Origin: Bacillota bacterium
GTDB lineage: Bacteria > Bacillota > Clostridia > Lachnospirales > Lachnospiraceae
Assembly (NCBI GenBank): GCA_023398375.1
Contig: JAEWSH010000084.1
Location: forward strand, 310,001-374,000
Reading direction: 5' to 3'
DNA length: 64,000 nucleotides
A program made the translations under genes and the position numbers. The notes beneath the pieces are model-generated. The model saw nothing but the letters and a program-made list of their open reading frames with translations. It ran no database searches and had not been told where the DNA came from. Below, in pieces: positions 1 to 8,743 of this stretch (within the stretch, counting starts at the first letter, position 1; the number at the start of each line of letters is the position of its first letter).

Positions 1-1686
1 AGGTAGGTTCCCTTGTATATCTGATAATGTTAGACCAGACAGTTCTTTTAAATAGATATCTAATAAAGACTTTACATCTTCATTTTTTACTGTCATAACC
101 TTGTTATCTAATGAATTATAAAGAGCTACTTTTTTTATTTTTGTATTACTATCAGCAATTGCAGTTAACAGATAAGCTCCCGCTTTATATTCTTTACTAT
201 TATAAATGGATTCAATTTGCGGCAATACTATTTTCAATGGACATGAATAAGCGCGGTATATTTCTTTTCCATCTTTCATGTTGTATTTTATAATATATCG
301 CACATAATTATCGTTTTGGTTATATGCCAAGTCCGTTATATCATTATTTTCTGGCTCGTGGATTCCTGCTTCTGCCAGTGCTTGAACGGTTACAATGTCC
401 CGCAATTCCATATGTCTTAGTTGATATCCTTCATAAGACATGGAATTATCTATCACTACTTCACCATTTATGACCTCCATGCCGGAACCGTTAACATCTG
501 CATCAATATTTGAGAAAGCAACGGCCGCACTCGCTACTTTAGATTCCTGTGGAATATAAGAATCATAACCAAACACATCAAGATTAAAGCATAATGTTAC
601 TGCACTTGCTGCTACCAGGCAGAACACTAGTTGTAGCTTATGCCTGCAAATAGCTTTAAAGTCAAAATTATAAATGACCTCTGTTACACAATGCATTAAT
701 ATTCCACTAAAAATAAGTCCAAACCAGAACCAGATCTTGGAATCTTGATTTCCAAGTGACTGAAACAACATTCCTCCAAGCATAGCCATCGGAATTACCA
801 TAAAAATACGGATTACCATTTCTGTTTTCTTGAAAGCCATGGCTTTTTCAGCTGCTTCTGATGGACGTCTCTTATATAGCCAGACCGATAACACAAACAA
901 CAGGACACTTATAAAAAAAGCACCCATTAAAAGGAGATACATCTCTTTCTCATTTTTAATTTGTTTATTATCAAATAAGTCACAATAGCGAATATAAGAT
1001 GTAACTGCGGATATTCCCGCTATTTTTGCACATGGAAATGTAGAATAAGAAGCAGTATAGTAACTTCTGAAATTCTGCGAATAGTAACCATTTAATGTTT
1101 GCGCCAATACAGGGATATATAATATCAGAACCCCGCTGCCTGCTATTGCCACCAATAGATTTCCGGTCAGCATGACGGCCAAAATTACCGTGTGATAGTA
1201 AAACAAGAAATAAATGCTTTGTACACAGAGTGTATTTAGCATCTGCCGCATAATTTCTCCCGTCATAAATCCCTGCGCTGTTACAATAATCATACAAATA
1301 ATCTGGCTTATCATATACAATGTCAGATAAATAAGCAATCCGTCAATATAAAAAACCATGAATAGTTTTTCCCGCTTAATAGGAAGCGCATGATAAAAGT
1401 CAGTTTTTTTCTTACTGAATAAATACATATATCCACTGGTTCCCAGAAAAAAAGCAAATAGAACAACTACTACCATCTCTTCAGCATTTGTTGCTGAAAA
1501 GAAATTCAAAAGATATATTATCATATCCTTATAGGTAGGTATTTGGTACGCTCTCAAATTATCCAAAGACATAAGAAGAAAAACCGGTCTGATTAATAAC
1601 AGTGCCAGAAATCCAACGGCAATCAGCCATAATCTTTTCTTTAAATCTTCTTTCTGTAAATTAATAAATAAGTTTGTTGATGTCAT
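1..1686 (-). CDS. ABC-2 type permease, 3' end cut by window edge
   Basis: This is the membrane partner of the ABC ATPase immediately upstream. The frame opens with an ATG at 1686, inside the last codons of the ATPase gene (26-bp overlap), and stays open to the window edge, so the C-terminus is missing. After a short basic N-terminus there are hydrophobic segments near residues 25-45, 65-85, 105-135, 145-185 and 250-300, then a pair near 320-390, followed by a long soluble part. This matches the large ABC-2 permeases encoded next to YtrA-type GntR regulators in Firmicutes (family knowledge). The substrate cannot be told from sequence; cell-envelope stress or antibiotic export is the usual inference. 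Confidence 0.8.
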   Translation of the reverse strand, partial: MTSTNLFINLQKEDLKKRLWLIAVGFLALLLIRPVFLLMSLDNLRAYQIPTYKDMIIYLLNFFSATNAEEMVVVVLFAFFLGTSGYMYLFSKKKTDFYHALPIKREKLFMVFYIDGLLIYLTLYMISQIICMIIVTAQGFMTGEIMRQMLNTLCVQSIYFLFYYHTVILAVMLTGNLLVAIAGSGVLILYIPVLAQTLNGYYSQNFRSYYTASYSTFPCAKIAGISAVTSYIRYCDLFDNKQIKNEKEMYLLLMGAFFISVLLFVLSVWLYKRRPSEAAEKAMAFKKTEMVIRIFMVIPMAMLGGMLFQSLGNQDSKIWFWFGLIFSGILMHCVTEVIYNFDFKAICRHKLQLVFCLVAASAVTLCFNLDVFGYDSYIPQESKVASAAVAFSNIDADVNGSGMEVINGEVVIDNSMSYEGYQLRHMELRDIVTVQALAEAGIHEPENNDITDLAYNQNDNYVRYIIKYNMKDGKEIYRAYSCPLKIVLPQIESIYNSKEYKAGAYLLTAIADSNTKIKKVALYNSLDNKVMTVKNEDVKSLLDIYLKELSGLTLSDIQGNLP

Positions 1687-2563
1687 ATCCAACCACCTCC
1701 GCCTCACTAATAAATATTTCCTCTAATGACAATGGCAAAATTTCTGCAAATATCATGTCTTTTGATTCCATTATTTTTTCCAAATTCATCCTATCGCCTC
1801 GTACAGTAAATGTATACAAGGTACCCCTGATCTCGGTTTGTGTAATAGATATCTGATTTATAAATTCTTCCCGATCAAAATCATTTTTAAATACGCACTG
1901 AATCTTATGTATGTTCAATTTCAGCTCACAGATATCTTCAGATAATAACACGCCTCCTTTATGCAGTACTCCTACATAATCGCAGATATCTTCCAGCTCT
2001 CGCAAATTATGTGAAGCAATCACCGGCGTCAATTTGCGATTCTCTATTTCCACGACAAACAGACTTTTTACTGCCTGACGCATAACAGGATCTAACCCAT
2101 CAAAAGTCTCATCACATAATATATATTTTGTATTTGCACAGATACCAAGAATTACGGATACCTGCTTTTTCATACCTTTTGAAAAAGTATTGATCTTCCG
2201 ATTTCCCTCCAGTCCGAATTGTCCCATCAGCTGTGTATATCGTATTTCATCAAAAAGAGGATATATTTTTACATAAAAATTTTTCATATCATCCGCTGTC
2301 GCATTGGCAAAAAAATACTGCTCATCAGAAATAAAGAAAACATTTCTCTTTATTTCTTCATTTTCATATACGTCTTCATCATCAATCTTTACAATTCCGC
2401 TTTCCGGCTTTAAAATTCCTGCCAGTATCCTAAGAAAAGTACTTTTACCAGCTCCATTTGTTCCAATCAGACCAAATACCACACCTTCCTGAATAGAAAA
2501 TGTAATATCATTCAAAGCCTTATTCCCTTCATAATCCTTTGAAATCCCCGTTACTTCAATCAT
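1661..2563 (-). CDS. ABC transporter ATP-binding protein
   Basis: Cytoplasmic ATPase of 300 residues energising the adjacent permease. Walker A is GTNGAGKST near residues 34-42. Walker B is seen as YILCDETFDGLD near 150; the C-motif is FSKGMKKQ near 130, a common LSGGQ variant in this subfamily. The C-terminal 80 residues form the accessory region typical of single-domain export ATPases. The ATG overlaps the stop codon of the GntR gene as ATGA and its Shine-Dalgarno GAGGAGGAG lies inside that gene, so regulator and ATPase are translationally coupled. The permease follows with a further overlap, giving a three-gene operon. Confidence 0.93.
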   Translation of the reverse strand: MIEVTGISKDYEGNKALNDITFSIQEGVVFGLIGTNGAGKSTFLRILAGILKPESGIVKIDDEDVYENEEIKRNVFFISDEQYFFANATADDMKNFYVKIYPLFDEIRYTQLMGQFGLEGNRKINTFSKGMKKQVSVILGICANTKYILCDETFDGLDPVMRQAVKSLFVVEIENRKLTPVIASHNLRELEDICDYVGVLHKGGVLLSEDICELKLNIHKIQCVFKNDFDREEFINQISITQTEIRGTLYTFTVRGDRMNLEKIMESKDMIFAEILPLSLEEIFISEAEVVGYDINKLIY

Positions 2564-2931
2564 TTTGACTCCTCCTCAAAATATGTATCTACCACTTTGT
2601 TGATTCTGGCTTTTTCAATTCCCAGCTCTTTCGCCTGTCTGACAGATTTTACAACTTGTTCCATTGCATTTTCTCTTTCATTATCCATATAGTACTCCTT
2701 TGAAGCAACAAAATTACCCCTTCCTTTTACAGTATAGATAAACCCATTATTTTCCAACTCGGCGTATGCTCTCTGTATTGTATTCGGATTAATTGATAAT
2801 TCAATAGCAAGATTCCTGACCGATGGCAGTTTCATATCTTTTTCAAATGCGCCTTTTACAATCAATGTCTGAATCTTTTCTACTACTTGTTCATAAATTG
2901 GTCTTTTATCCTGATAATCAATATGAATCAT
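2560..2931 (-). CDS. GntR family regulator, YtrA type
   Basis: Transcription factor of 123 residues with an N-terminal winged helix-turn-helix (residues 1-75; KLPSVRNLAIELSINPNTIQRAYAELE is the recognition core) and only a short helical tail. This architecture defines the YtrA subfamily, which controls adjacent ABC transporter operons. It is the first gene of the operon, preceded by AAAGGAG. A perfect 15-bp inverted repeat sits about 110 bp upstream and is a candidate operator, so autoregulation is likely (inference). Confidence 0.9.
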   Translation of the reverse strand: MIHIDYQDKRPIYEQVVEKIQTLIVKGAFEKDMKLPSVRNLAIELSINPNTIQRAYAELENNGFIYTVKGRGNFVASKEYYMDNERENAMEQVVKSVRQAKELGIEKARINKVVDTYFEEESK

Positions 2932-3038
2932 GATATTCTCCTTTCCAAGTTTATAGACGTAGCATAAAAATTTATGGATAATTAGATTTGATATGATTTT
3001 ATAATTAAATTATCCAACAGATATGCTATGGTATACTA

Positions 3039-3081
3039 AGTATATTATGTGTATTAATTGAATTAGTACACATAATATACT
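3039..3081. promoter_or_regulatory. 15-bp perfect inverted repeat upstream of GntR operon
   Basis: Arms AGTATATTATGTGTA (3039-3053) and TACACATAATATACT (3067-3081) are exact complements separated by 13 bases. On the + strand the second arm is followed by a T run, so it could act as a terminator, but no + strand gene leads into it. Upstream of a YtrA-type regulator an operator is the better explanation; YtrA-family operators are typically such long palindromes. Confidence 0.6.
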
Positions 3082-3103
3082 ATTTTTTTTTTAATGTCAA
3101 GAA

Positions 3104-3137
3104 AAAAATGCTGCGGAAGTAATTCCGCAGCATTTTT
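3104..3137 (-). terminator. Terminator downstream of pgi
   Basis: A perfect 15-bp stem with a 4-base loop; the core is GCTGCGGAA pairing with TTCCGCAGC, flanked by A and T runs so it can work in both directions. It lies just past the stop codon of pgi. Confidence 0.88.
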
Positions 3138-3193
3138 CTATAAATTTTATCATTATTTCACATTGCTTAATTATTAATAAATCCCAAATATGA

Positions 3194-4552
3194 TTACAGT
3201 CTCTTTATTAATAACTCTCTTTGTTCTTCATATCCTGGCTTTCCAAGTAATGCAAACATATTCTTCTTATAACTTTCTACACCTGGCTGATTGAATGGAT
3301 TAACACCTAATAAATATCCACTTACTCCACATGCAAACTCGAAGAAATAGAATAGCTCTCCTAAGTAGAATTCGTTTACCTGCGGAACATTAACTATCAT
3401 GTTCGGTACTTGTCCATCTGTATGAGCTAAAATCGTACCATTCATAGCACTCTTATTTACAAAATCAACTGTCTTACCTGCTAAATAATTAAGTCCATCA
3501 AGATCAACAGGTTCTTCGCCTATTATAATTTCTTCTTTTGATGTCTCAATGTTAATAACGGTCTCAAACATAGTTCTGGAACCATCCTGAATGAATTGTC
3601 CCATAGAGTGCAAATCAGTTGTAAGATCAACGCTTGCAGGGAAAATACCCTTTTGATCTTTTCCTTCACTCTCGCCATATAACTGTTTCCACCATTCAGA
3701 AACATAGTGAACACTTGGCTCATAATTAGCTAAGATTTCAATTACTTTTCCCTTTCTTAACAGGATATTTCTAAGAGCGGCATATTTTAAAGAATCATTA
3801 TCTTCAAATGGTGTTTCAAGAGCGCGTTTTCTTCCTGAGGCTGCACCCTCCATTAATTTATCAATATCTGCACCACTTACAGCAATTGGAAGAAGACCAA
3901 CTGCTGTAAGAACTGAAAAACGTCCGCCAATATCGTCAGGTACTACAAATGTCTCATATCCCTCTTCTGTAGCAAGACCTTTTAAAGATCCTTTTGCTTT
4001 GTCGGTAGTCGCATAAATTCTCTTGGCAGCCTCTGCTTTACCGTATTTCTTCTCTGCTAATTCTTTTAGGACACGGAATGCAATGGCCGGTTCTGTAGTT
4101 GTACCTGACTTAGAGATCATATTAATTGAAAAATCCCTGTCTCCTATAACATCTAATAAGTTCTTAAGATATGTAGAACTTATTGAATTCCCTACAAAAT
4201 AAATTTCCGGTGTTTTTCTGATTTCTTTGGACACAGCATTGTAGAAACTGTGTCTTAAGAATTCAATAGCTGCCCTAGCTCCAAGATAGGAACCTCCGAT
4301 TCCGATAACAAGTAATACTTCTGAATCATTTTTAATTTTTTCAGCTGCCTTTTTAATTCTGCCGAACTCTTCTTTATCATAATCAACCGGCAAATCAATC
4401 CATCCTAAAAAATCATTGCCTGCTCCTGACCTAGATACCAATAATTCTCTTGCATCAAGAGTTAATTTTTTCATTAATTCTACTTCGTTTTCACTAATAA
4501 ATGGTGCTGTCTTTGAATAATCAAATGTAACTTTCTGACTCATTTGCTTCAC
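3194..4552 (-). CDS. pgi: Glucose-6-phosphate isomerase
   Basis: Cytoplasmic glycolytic enzyme interconverting glucose 6-phosphate and fructose 6-phosphate. The 452 residues are the usual length for the short Firmicute Pgi. Both sugar isomerase (SIS) subdomains are visible: LLVIGIGGSYLGARAA near 80-95 and SKSGTTTEPAIAF near 150 bind the phosphate, and the C-terminal part carries the family signature around GVNPFNQPGVESYKK. Preceded by AAAAGGAG with good spacing, and followed by its own terminator, so apparently monocistronic. Confidence 0.97.
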   Translation of the reverse strand: MKQMSQKVTFDYSKTAPFISENEVELMKKLTLDARELLVSRSGAGNDFLGWIDLPVDYDKEEFGRIKKAAEKIKNDSEVLLVIGIGGSYLGARAAIEFLRHSFYNAVSKEIRKTPEIYFVGNSISSTYLKNLLDVIGDRDFSINMISKSGTTTEPAIAFRVLKELAEKKYGKAEAAKRIYATTDKAKGSLKGLATEEGYETFVVPDDIGGRFSVLTAVGLLPIAVSGADIDKLMEGAASGRKRALETPFEDNDSLKYAALRNILLRKGKVIEILANYEPSVHYVSEWWKQLYGESEGKDQKGIFPASVDLTTDLHSMGQFIQDGSRTMFETVINIETSKEEIIIGEEPVDLDGLNYLAGKTVDFVNKSAMNGTILAHTDGQVPNMIVNVPQVNEFYLGELFYFFEFACGVSGYLLGVNPFNQPGVESYKKNMFALLGKPGYEEQRELLIKRL

Positions 4553-4673
4553 TCCTTTTAATACCGTGCTTTATAATATGTTTTATCACAGAACCAATAC
4601 CAGCATTTCCTGACTCTCATTCCTGAGGATATAAGTTCCTAATAAATTAGTGTAGCAAAGTTACCCTCATTTA

Positions 4674-5318
4674 TCAAGTTAAAAATTCCTTCAACAGTTC
4701 TTCCAGCTCCTCCTCTTCAGATCTTGTAAAAAAAGCAGGCTTGTCCTTTTTTAATTTTTGTTGTTTTTGCTGCAATTCCTGTTGAAATTCTTTCTCGGCC
4801 TCTTTCTGCTGTGCCATTTCGACTTTTGTTGCACGTAACCTATTGACCATATGATTTTCCAGATAATCAATCAGATTAGTTTTCAAAACTATTTTTTTAT
4901 TTGGGATGTCTATCAAGGACGTAATTGAAAAATATACATACAAACCCAAAATACTAATAATATAGTAAGGAAGAAGTTCTCCCAGCGTCTCTCCTTCTAT
5001 GATACCTTTGCACGCTCCCATACCTCCGAGCAGTACCGAAAGCAGCATTAGCTGGCCCGACAGATGACTCATATTAGACATTTTTAATCCGCAGATACTT
5101 ATTTTATTTATAAATTTATCAACAAATATTGGTATATTAGTAACTCCCATGTTCAGTTGGTAACAATTCGCAAATTTTAATTTGCACTGCTTCAGGAGTT
5201 TATTCTCTGTTGTTTGCATATTTTCTGTCTCATTTATAATTCTTTGGTATAACACACCAATTATAATTTGAAGCAATATGCTTAATAATAACATTATAAT
5301 AGTAGCTGTAATAAACAT
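4674..5318 (-). CDS. Membrane-anchored hypothetical protein
   Basis: I do not recognise the family. The start at 5318 (MFITATIIML) is chosen because GAAAGGAG precedes it at ideal distance; the frame extends upstream to 5372, but that part is a hairpin repeat. Visible: an N-terminal hydrophobic anchor (residues 1-22), two more hydrophobic segments near 85-110 and 120-140, and a basic/acidic coiled C-terminus rich in Gln and Glu. Topology suggests a small integral membrane protein with a cytoplasmic coil. It stands alone upstream of pgi. Confidence 0.7.
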   Translation of the reverse strand: MFITATIIMLLLSILLQIIIGVLYQRIINETENMQTTENKLLKQCKLKFANCYQLNMGVTNIPIFVDKFINKISICGLKMSNMSHLSGQLMLLSVLLGGMGACKGIIEGETLGELLPYYIISILGLYVYFSITSLIDIPNKKIVLKTNLIDYLENHMVNRLRATKVEMAQQKEAEKEFQQELQQKQQKLKKDKPAFFTRSEEEELEELLKEFLT

Positions 5319-5335
5319 TTTACTCTCCTTTCTAC

Positions 5336-5376
5336 GTAACAAGATGACGCGGCTTGCTGCCTTTCTTGTCATGAAT
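5336..5376 (-). repeat. Chromosomal hairpin repeat, copy A
   Basis: On the minus strand it begins CATGACAAG, then a GC-rich stem (GGC..GCC) enclosed by ACAAGA/TCTTGT arms. Two similar units occur at 8683-8731 and 47048-47088, each just upstream of the Shine-Dalgarno of a minus-strand gene. Looks like a small REP-like element or leader hairpin. Confidence 0.55.
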
Positions 5377-5665
5377 TATATGATACGAAGTTATCTAACT
5401 AATTAAATCCAAAAACGCAAGAAATATCTCATGTTTTCAAATTAAAACCAGACTTTCTGCTACTAACTTCGTTCACCAACCAGAATGTTGCAGGCAACTT
5501 CTGATAAGTTACATTATAAAAGATTCCGATCTGTATCTCAAGGTGGGTGCTATTGAAATCGTTTTACATATTTCGCCAATCTTTTCAAACATATAATGCA
5601 GCTTACATTTATTGTCTTACTTAAATCTATTCTGTAAAAGACTGGAAAACTTATGCTATTTCTGC

Positions 5666-5671
5666 TATAAT
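5666..5671 (+). promoter_or_regulatory. Extended -10 promoter for TSCPD gene
   Basis: TATAAT preceded by TGC (extended -10, TGCTATAAT), 33 bp before the ATG at 5704. No good -35 is visible 17 bp upstream, as is common with extended -10 promoters. The leader includes GAAAGGAG. Confidence 0.55.
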
Positions 5672-5703
5672 CCCTTTGTTGCAATGAAAGGAGATCATTT
5701 AAT

Positions 5704-5952
5704 ATGAGATACCAACCCAAAGGTGTTTGTTCAAGTTCAATTGATATTGAAACAGACAATAATGTCATAAAATCTGTAAGCTTTACCGGTGGATGTAACG
5801 GTAACCTGCAAGGACTATCACGTCTCGTGCAAAATATGTCTATTGATGAGGCTATTCACAAGTTAAAGGGGATAAAGTGTGGGTTTAAGACAACTTCGTG
5901 CCCTGATCAATTGGCTCTTGCACTTGAAACTATACTTGAGAATAACCAGTAA
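5704..5952 (+). CDS. TSCPD domain protein (TIGR03905 type)
   Basis: An 82-residue protein carrying the TSCPD domain, named for the C-terminal motif seen here as TTSCPDQLALAL near 62-73. The domain also occurs at the C-terminus of some class II ribonucleotide reductases; the stand-alone form has no firmly assigned reaction. Conserved Cys residues near 9, 29, 59 and 65 suggest metal or thiol chemistry (inference). Preceded by its own promoter; murG follows 56 bp downstream on the same strand. Confidence 0.85.
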   Translation: MRYQPKGVCSSSIDIETDNNVIKSVSFTGGCNGNLQGLSRLVQNMSIDEAIHKLKGIKCGFKTTSCPDQLALALETILENNQ

Positions 5953-6008
5953 TTTAATTTTTATTCATATACTTATTAAAAATGTAGATTAATTATAGGA
6001 GGAGACCG

Positions 6009-7073
6009 ATGAAAAGAATTGTTCTTACCGGCGGTGGAACAGCTGGACATGTTACGCCTAATATTGCCTTGTTGCCAACACTGCAGGAAATGAATTATGA
6101 CGTACATTACATTGGTTCTTATGATGGGATGGAAAAACGCATTATGGAAGATTTTGATGTTCCCTATTACGGTATTTCCACTGGTAAATTTAGGCGTTAT
6201 TTTGATGTTAAGAATTTTACAGATCCATTTCGCATCCTAAAAGGTCTTGCAGAAGCCAAACGTATCCTTAAAAAACTGGCACCAGATGTAGTATTTTCAA
6301 AAGGGGGCTTTGTCAGTGTTCCTGTAGTACGTGCTGCTGCCAGTCTTGGAATTCCATGTATTATTCATGAATCCGATATGACACCAGGACTCGCAAACAA
6401 GTTATGTATTCCTGTTGCTTCCAAAGTATGTTGTAACTTTCCGGAAACACTAAATGATCTTCCAGATGATAAAGCAGTACTTACAGGTTCTCCGATTCGG
6501 GAAGAACTTGCGAAAGGTAATAAAATTGCAGGTTTGAATCTTTGCGGATTCACAGCAAATAAACCTGTCATCATGGTAGTTGGCGGTAGCCTGGGTGCTT
6601 CCTCAGTAAACAAAGTAATACGCCAGGCACTTTCAAAGCTATTACCAGATTTCCAGATAGTACATCTATGCGGTCGTGATAAAATTGATAATAAACTCTT
6701 AAATATTGATGGTTATAAACAATTTGAATTTCTAAAAAGTGACTTAAAAGACATATTTGCAATGGCGGATGTTGTTATTTCCAGAGCTGGTGCGAATGCA
6801 ATCTGCGAATTACTTGCCCTGAAGAAACCCAATCTTCTGATTCCCCTGCCTGCAGCCAGCAGCCGTGGAGATCAAATACTGAATGCAAAATCTTTTGAAT
6901 CACAAGGCTTTAGTATGGTCATTGATGAAGGTATCTTAACTGAGGATCTATTAGCTGATAAAGTTATGGAATTATTTTCTTCAAGACGGAGCTATATTGA
7001 TACAATGGGAAGAAGTGGACAGTTGAATTCCATTCAAACCATTATGAATCTGATAGAAGAGGTTACTAACTAA
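6009..7073 (+). CDS. murG: MurG, lipid II-forming GlcNAc transferase
   Basis: Peripheral membrane glycosyltransferase that adds GlcNAc from UDP-GlcNAc to lipid I to make lipid II. The N-terminal glycine loop GGGTAGHVTPNIAL (residues 8-21) and the UDP-binding C-terminal segment SRAGANAICELLALKKPNLLIPLP near 258-281 are diagnostic. Length 354 is normal. Ribosome binding site TAGGAGGAG. It sits outside a division/cell-wall cluster, as in many Clostridia that carry a separate murG copy. Confidence 0.95.
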   Translation: MKRIVLTGGGTAGHVTPNIALLPTLQEMNYDVHYIGSYDGMEKRIMEDFDVPYYGISTGKFRRYFDVKNFTDPFRILKGLAEAKRILKKLAPDVVFSKGGFVSVPVVRAAASLGIPCIIHESDMTPGLANKLCIPVASKVCCNFPETLNDLPDDKAVLTGSPIREELAKGNKIAGLNLCGFTANKPVIMVVGGSLGASSVNKVIRQALSKLLPDFQIVHLCGRDKIDNKLLNIDGYKQFEFLKSDLKDIFAMADVVISRAGANAICELLALKKPNLLIPLPAASSRGDQILNAKSFESQGFSMVIDEGILTEDLLADKVMELFSSRRSYIDTMGRSGQLNSIQTIMNLIEEVTN

Positions 7074-7091
7074 AACAGAACGAGTAGAAAC

Positions 7092-7135
7092 AGGACCGGA
7101 AGAAGCATAGTATGCTAATTTCAGTCCTTTTCTAG
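7092..7135 (+). terminator. Possible terminator after murG
   Basis: An imperfect stem AGGACCGGAA / TTTCAGTCCT with an inner perfect palindrome AGCATAGTATGCT and a trailing TTTTCT, about 25 bp after the stop codon. The T run is short, so confidence is moderate. Confidence 0.5.
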
Positions 7136-7160
7136 TTCAAATGTATGTTAAACACTAAGC

Positions 7161-7586
7161 TTACTCAACGTCCACATTTCCAAGAATCTTATCTTTAATA
7201 TTTTCCAGTTCCTCTTGTGAAATTTTTATATCCTTCCATCCAATTTGCTGATTATCATCAGTATAACGAGGAATTAAATGCATATGGAAATGAAATACTG
7301 TTTGTCCTGCAACTTCTCCATTATTTTGTACTATATTAAATCCACCGCACTCCAAACTCTCAGATATTTGAATTGCCATTTTTTTAGCAATCTTCAATAC
7401 CTTGCCTGCAACCACATCTGGAATTTCGTATATATTTTTATAATGATCTTTTGGAATAATTAGAGCATGTCCTTTTGTTGCCGGACCAAGATCAAGTATT
7501 ACTCTGAACTCATCATCCTCATAGATCGTTTTAGAAGGAATTTCTCCATTTGCAATTTTACAAAAAATACAATTATCATCACGCAT
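7161..7586 (-). CDS. HIT family protein
   Basis: Histidine-triad nucleotide hydrolase/transferase of 141 residues, HinT-like. The active-site triad is seen as HFHMHLIPR near residues 98-106. The N-terminal CIFCKIANGEIP carries the two Cys of the usual zinc site together with downstream His residues. Family members hydrolyse nucleotide phosphoramidates. It stands alone, convergent with murG. Confidence 0.93.
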   Translation of the reverse strand: MRDDNCIFCKIANGEIPSKTIYEDDEFRVILDLGPATKGHALIIPKDHYKNIYEIPDVVAGKVLKIAKKMAIQISESLECGGFNIVQNNGEVAGQTVFHFHMHLIPRYTDDNQQIGWKDIKISQEELENIKDKILGNVDVE

Positions 7587-7641
7587 ACTTCCCAGCCTCC
7601 AACATATTATTTTTATACTTCTCCATATATGATTATAAGTA

Positions 7642-8652
7642 CTAAAAACTTGATGTATCCATAAAAGTAAATATCTGATCTAATGTTCTAAGAATTTTAA
7701 AATCACCTTTCATTTTCATACTACCGCCCATAAAAGCCCTTTGAAATGTCATTCGTGCAAATATAATCTCATTCATCGTTGCCTGACTCATTTCTATTTC
7801 TACATCAGCATGATCGATTGATCCATACGAACAAGTAAGATTCGCATTATTTACCTGCAAAATAAAAGGTTTCTTCTTTTCCAAAATTGTAATTTTATAA
7901 GTTGCCCGGAATCCTGCCTGTGGCTTAAAATGCTCCTCAAAATCCTTTATAAAGGCATTCTCTTTGGAATCCTCTTCTTTATTGCCTATCATATCTTTAA
8001 AGTAACTTGTTAATTCTTGTATATCTTCTTTTTGCTTCTGAACATATTCATCATTTGCTGCATACTGAGACAATTGTTCTGACTCCTGTGGTGTCAGATC
8101 TGTATTCTTTGTAAACGATACCATTTGCTTTACAGCCTGGTTACTTGCCGGAAAACTTGGCAGCTTTTGATTGATGGCACGATACATATTTTCTGCCTTT
8201 TTTTCAATAATTCTTGTGTAGCTTTCGTTCATCTCAAGAGATACCGTATCTGCAATATAACCACAGATTCCACTGCAAGGAAGTCCTCCAAGAATTTCCC
8301 ATGCGGTAGCTAAAGTTAATTTACCATCGCGTTCGCCATATGTGGTTGACATTACGATCGGACACATATAAATCTTACTGATTTTTTCTTTATCCCCATA
8401 TAAAAAACAGGCATCCAGAAATTGTGTCATAAAACCGCCAATCCCATACCATTCGACGGTAGATGCCAAAATAATTCCATCAACATCTTTTAGTGTCCTC
8501 GGCAGTGTCGTAATATTATTTTTTATCTCATATAAATTAAATCGTTCTACTGTTACATGCAATTCTTCCAATACTTCCTGCATCTTACTAATTACATATA
8601 AAGTCGGATCATCAATCAATCCTCTGCCACCATAATAAATATTTATTTTCAT
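7642..8652 (-). CDS. Flavodoxin/NADPH-dependent FMN reductase-like protein with SCP2 domain
   Basis: Two-domain cytoplasmic protein. Residues 1-180 form a flavodoxin-like fold: KINIYYGGRGLIDD at the start and ILASTVEWYGIGGFMTQFLDAC near 70 match FMN-binding loops. The last 100 residues match the SCP2 sterol-carrier fold (hydrophobic pocket; ends GGSMKMKGDFKILRTLDQIFTF). Start at 8652 (MKINIYYGG) is preferred because the fold begins there; the frame opens at 8685 with three closely spaced ATGs and no strong Shine-Dalgarno. The physiological substrate is unknown. Confidence 0.8.
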   Translation of the reverse strand: MKINIYYGGRGLIDDPTLYVISKMQEVLEELHVTVERFNLYEIKNNITTLPRTLKDVDGIILASTVEWYGIGGFMTQFLDACFLYGDKEKISKIYMCPIVMSTTYGERDGKLTLATAWEILGGLPCSGICGYIADTVSLEMNESYTRIIEKKAENMYRAINQKLPSFPASNQAVKQMVSFTKNTDLTPQESEQLSQYAANDEYVQKQKEDIQELTSYFKDMIGNKEEDSKENAFIKDFEEHFKPQAGFRATYKITILEKKKPFILQVNNANLTCSYGSIDHADVEIEMSQATMNEIIFARMTFQRAFMGGSMKMKGDFKILRTLDQIFTFMDTSSF

Positions 8653-8682
8653 TTTCACACCCATCTGCATGCTTCGATCATG

Positions 8683-8731
8683 CACTCATACAAGAATCGG
8701 CAAGCCGTTTCACTTGTCATGAATCAATAGT
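8683..8731 (-). repeat. Chromosomal hairpin repeat, copy B
   Basis: On the minus strand CATGACAAG followed by a stem with CGGCTTGCCG at its tip and arms ACAAG/CTTGT. Same layout as copies A and C; it lies directly upstream of the flavodoxin/SCP2 gene start region. Confidence 0.55.
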
Positions 8732-8743
8732 TGAATACGTTTT

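Larger units (their letters stand above)
5319..5703. other. Intergenic region with hairpin repeat and one promoter
   Basis: A gap of 385 bp between divergent genes. It holds copy A of a chromosomal hairpin repeat (listed separately) at its left end and a promoter for the TSCPD gene at its right end. The middle 250 bp carry no open frame with a ribosome binding site and no stem-loop that I could support. Confidence 0.6.

Noticed and set aside
980..1297. 105-codon minus-strand frame
   Set aside because: Lies inside the ABC-2 permease in another frame; the permease frame has membrane segments and overlaps the ATPase properly.
5550..5768. 72-codon minus-strand frame
   Set aside because: Overlaps the start of the TSCPD gene and its promoter, no ribosome binding site; a shadow.
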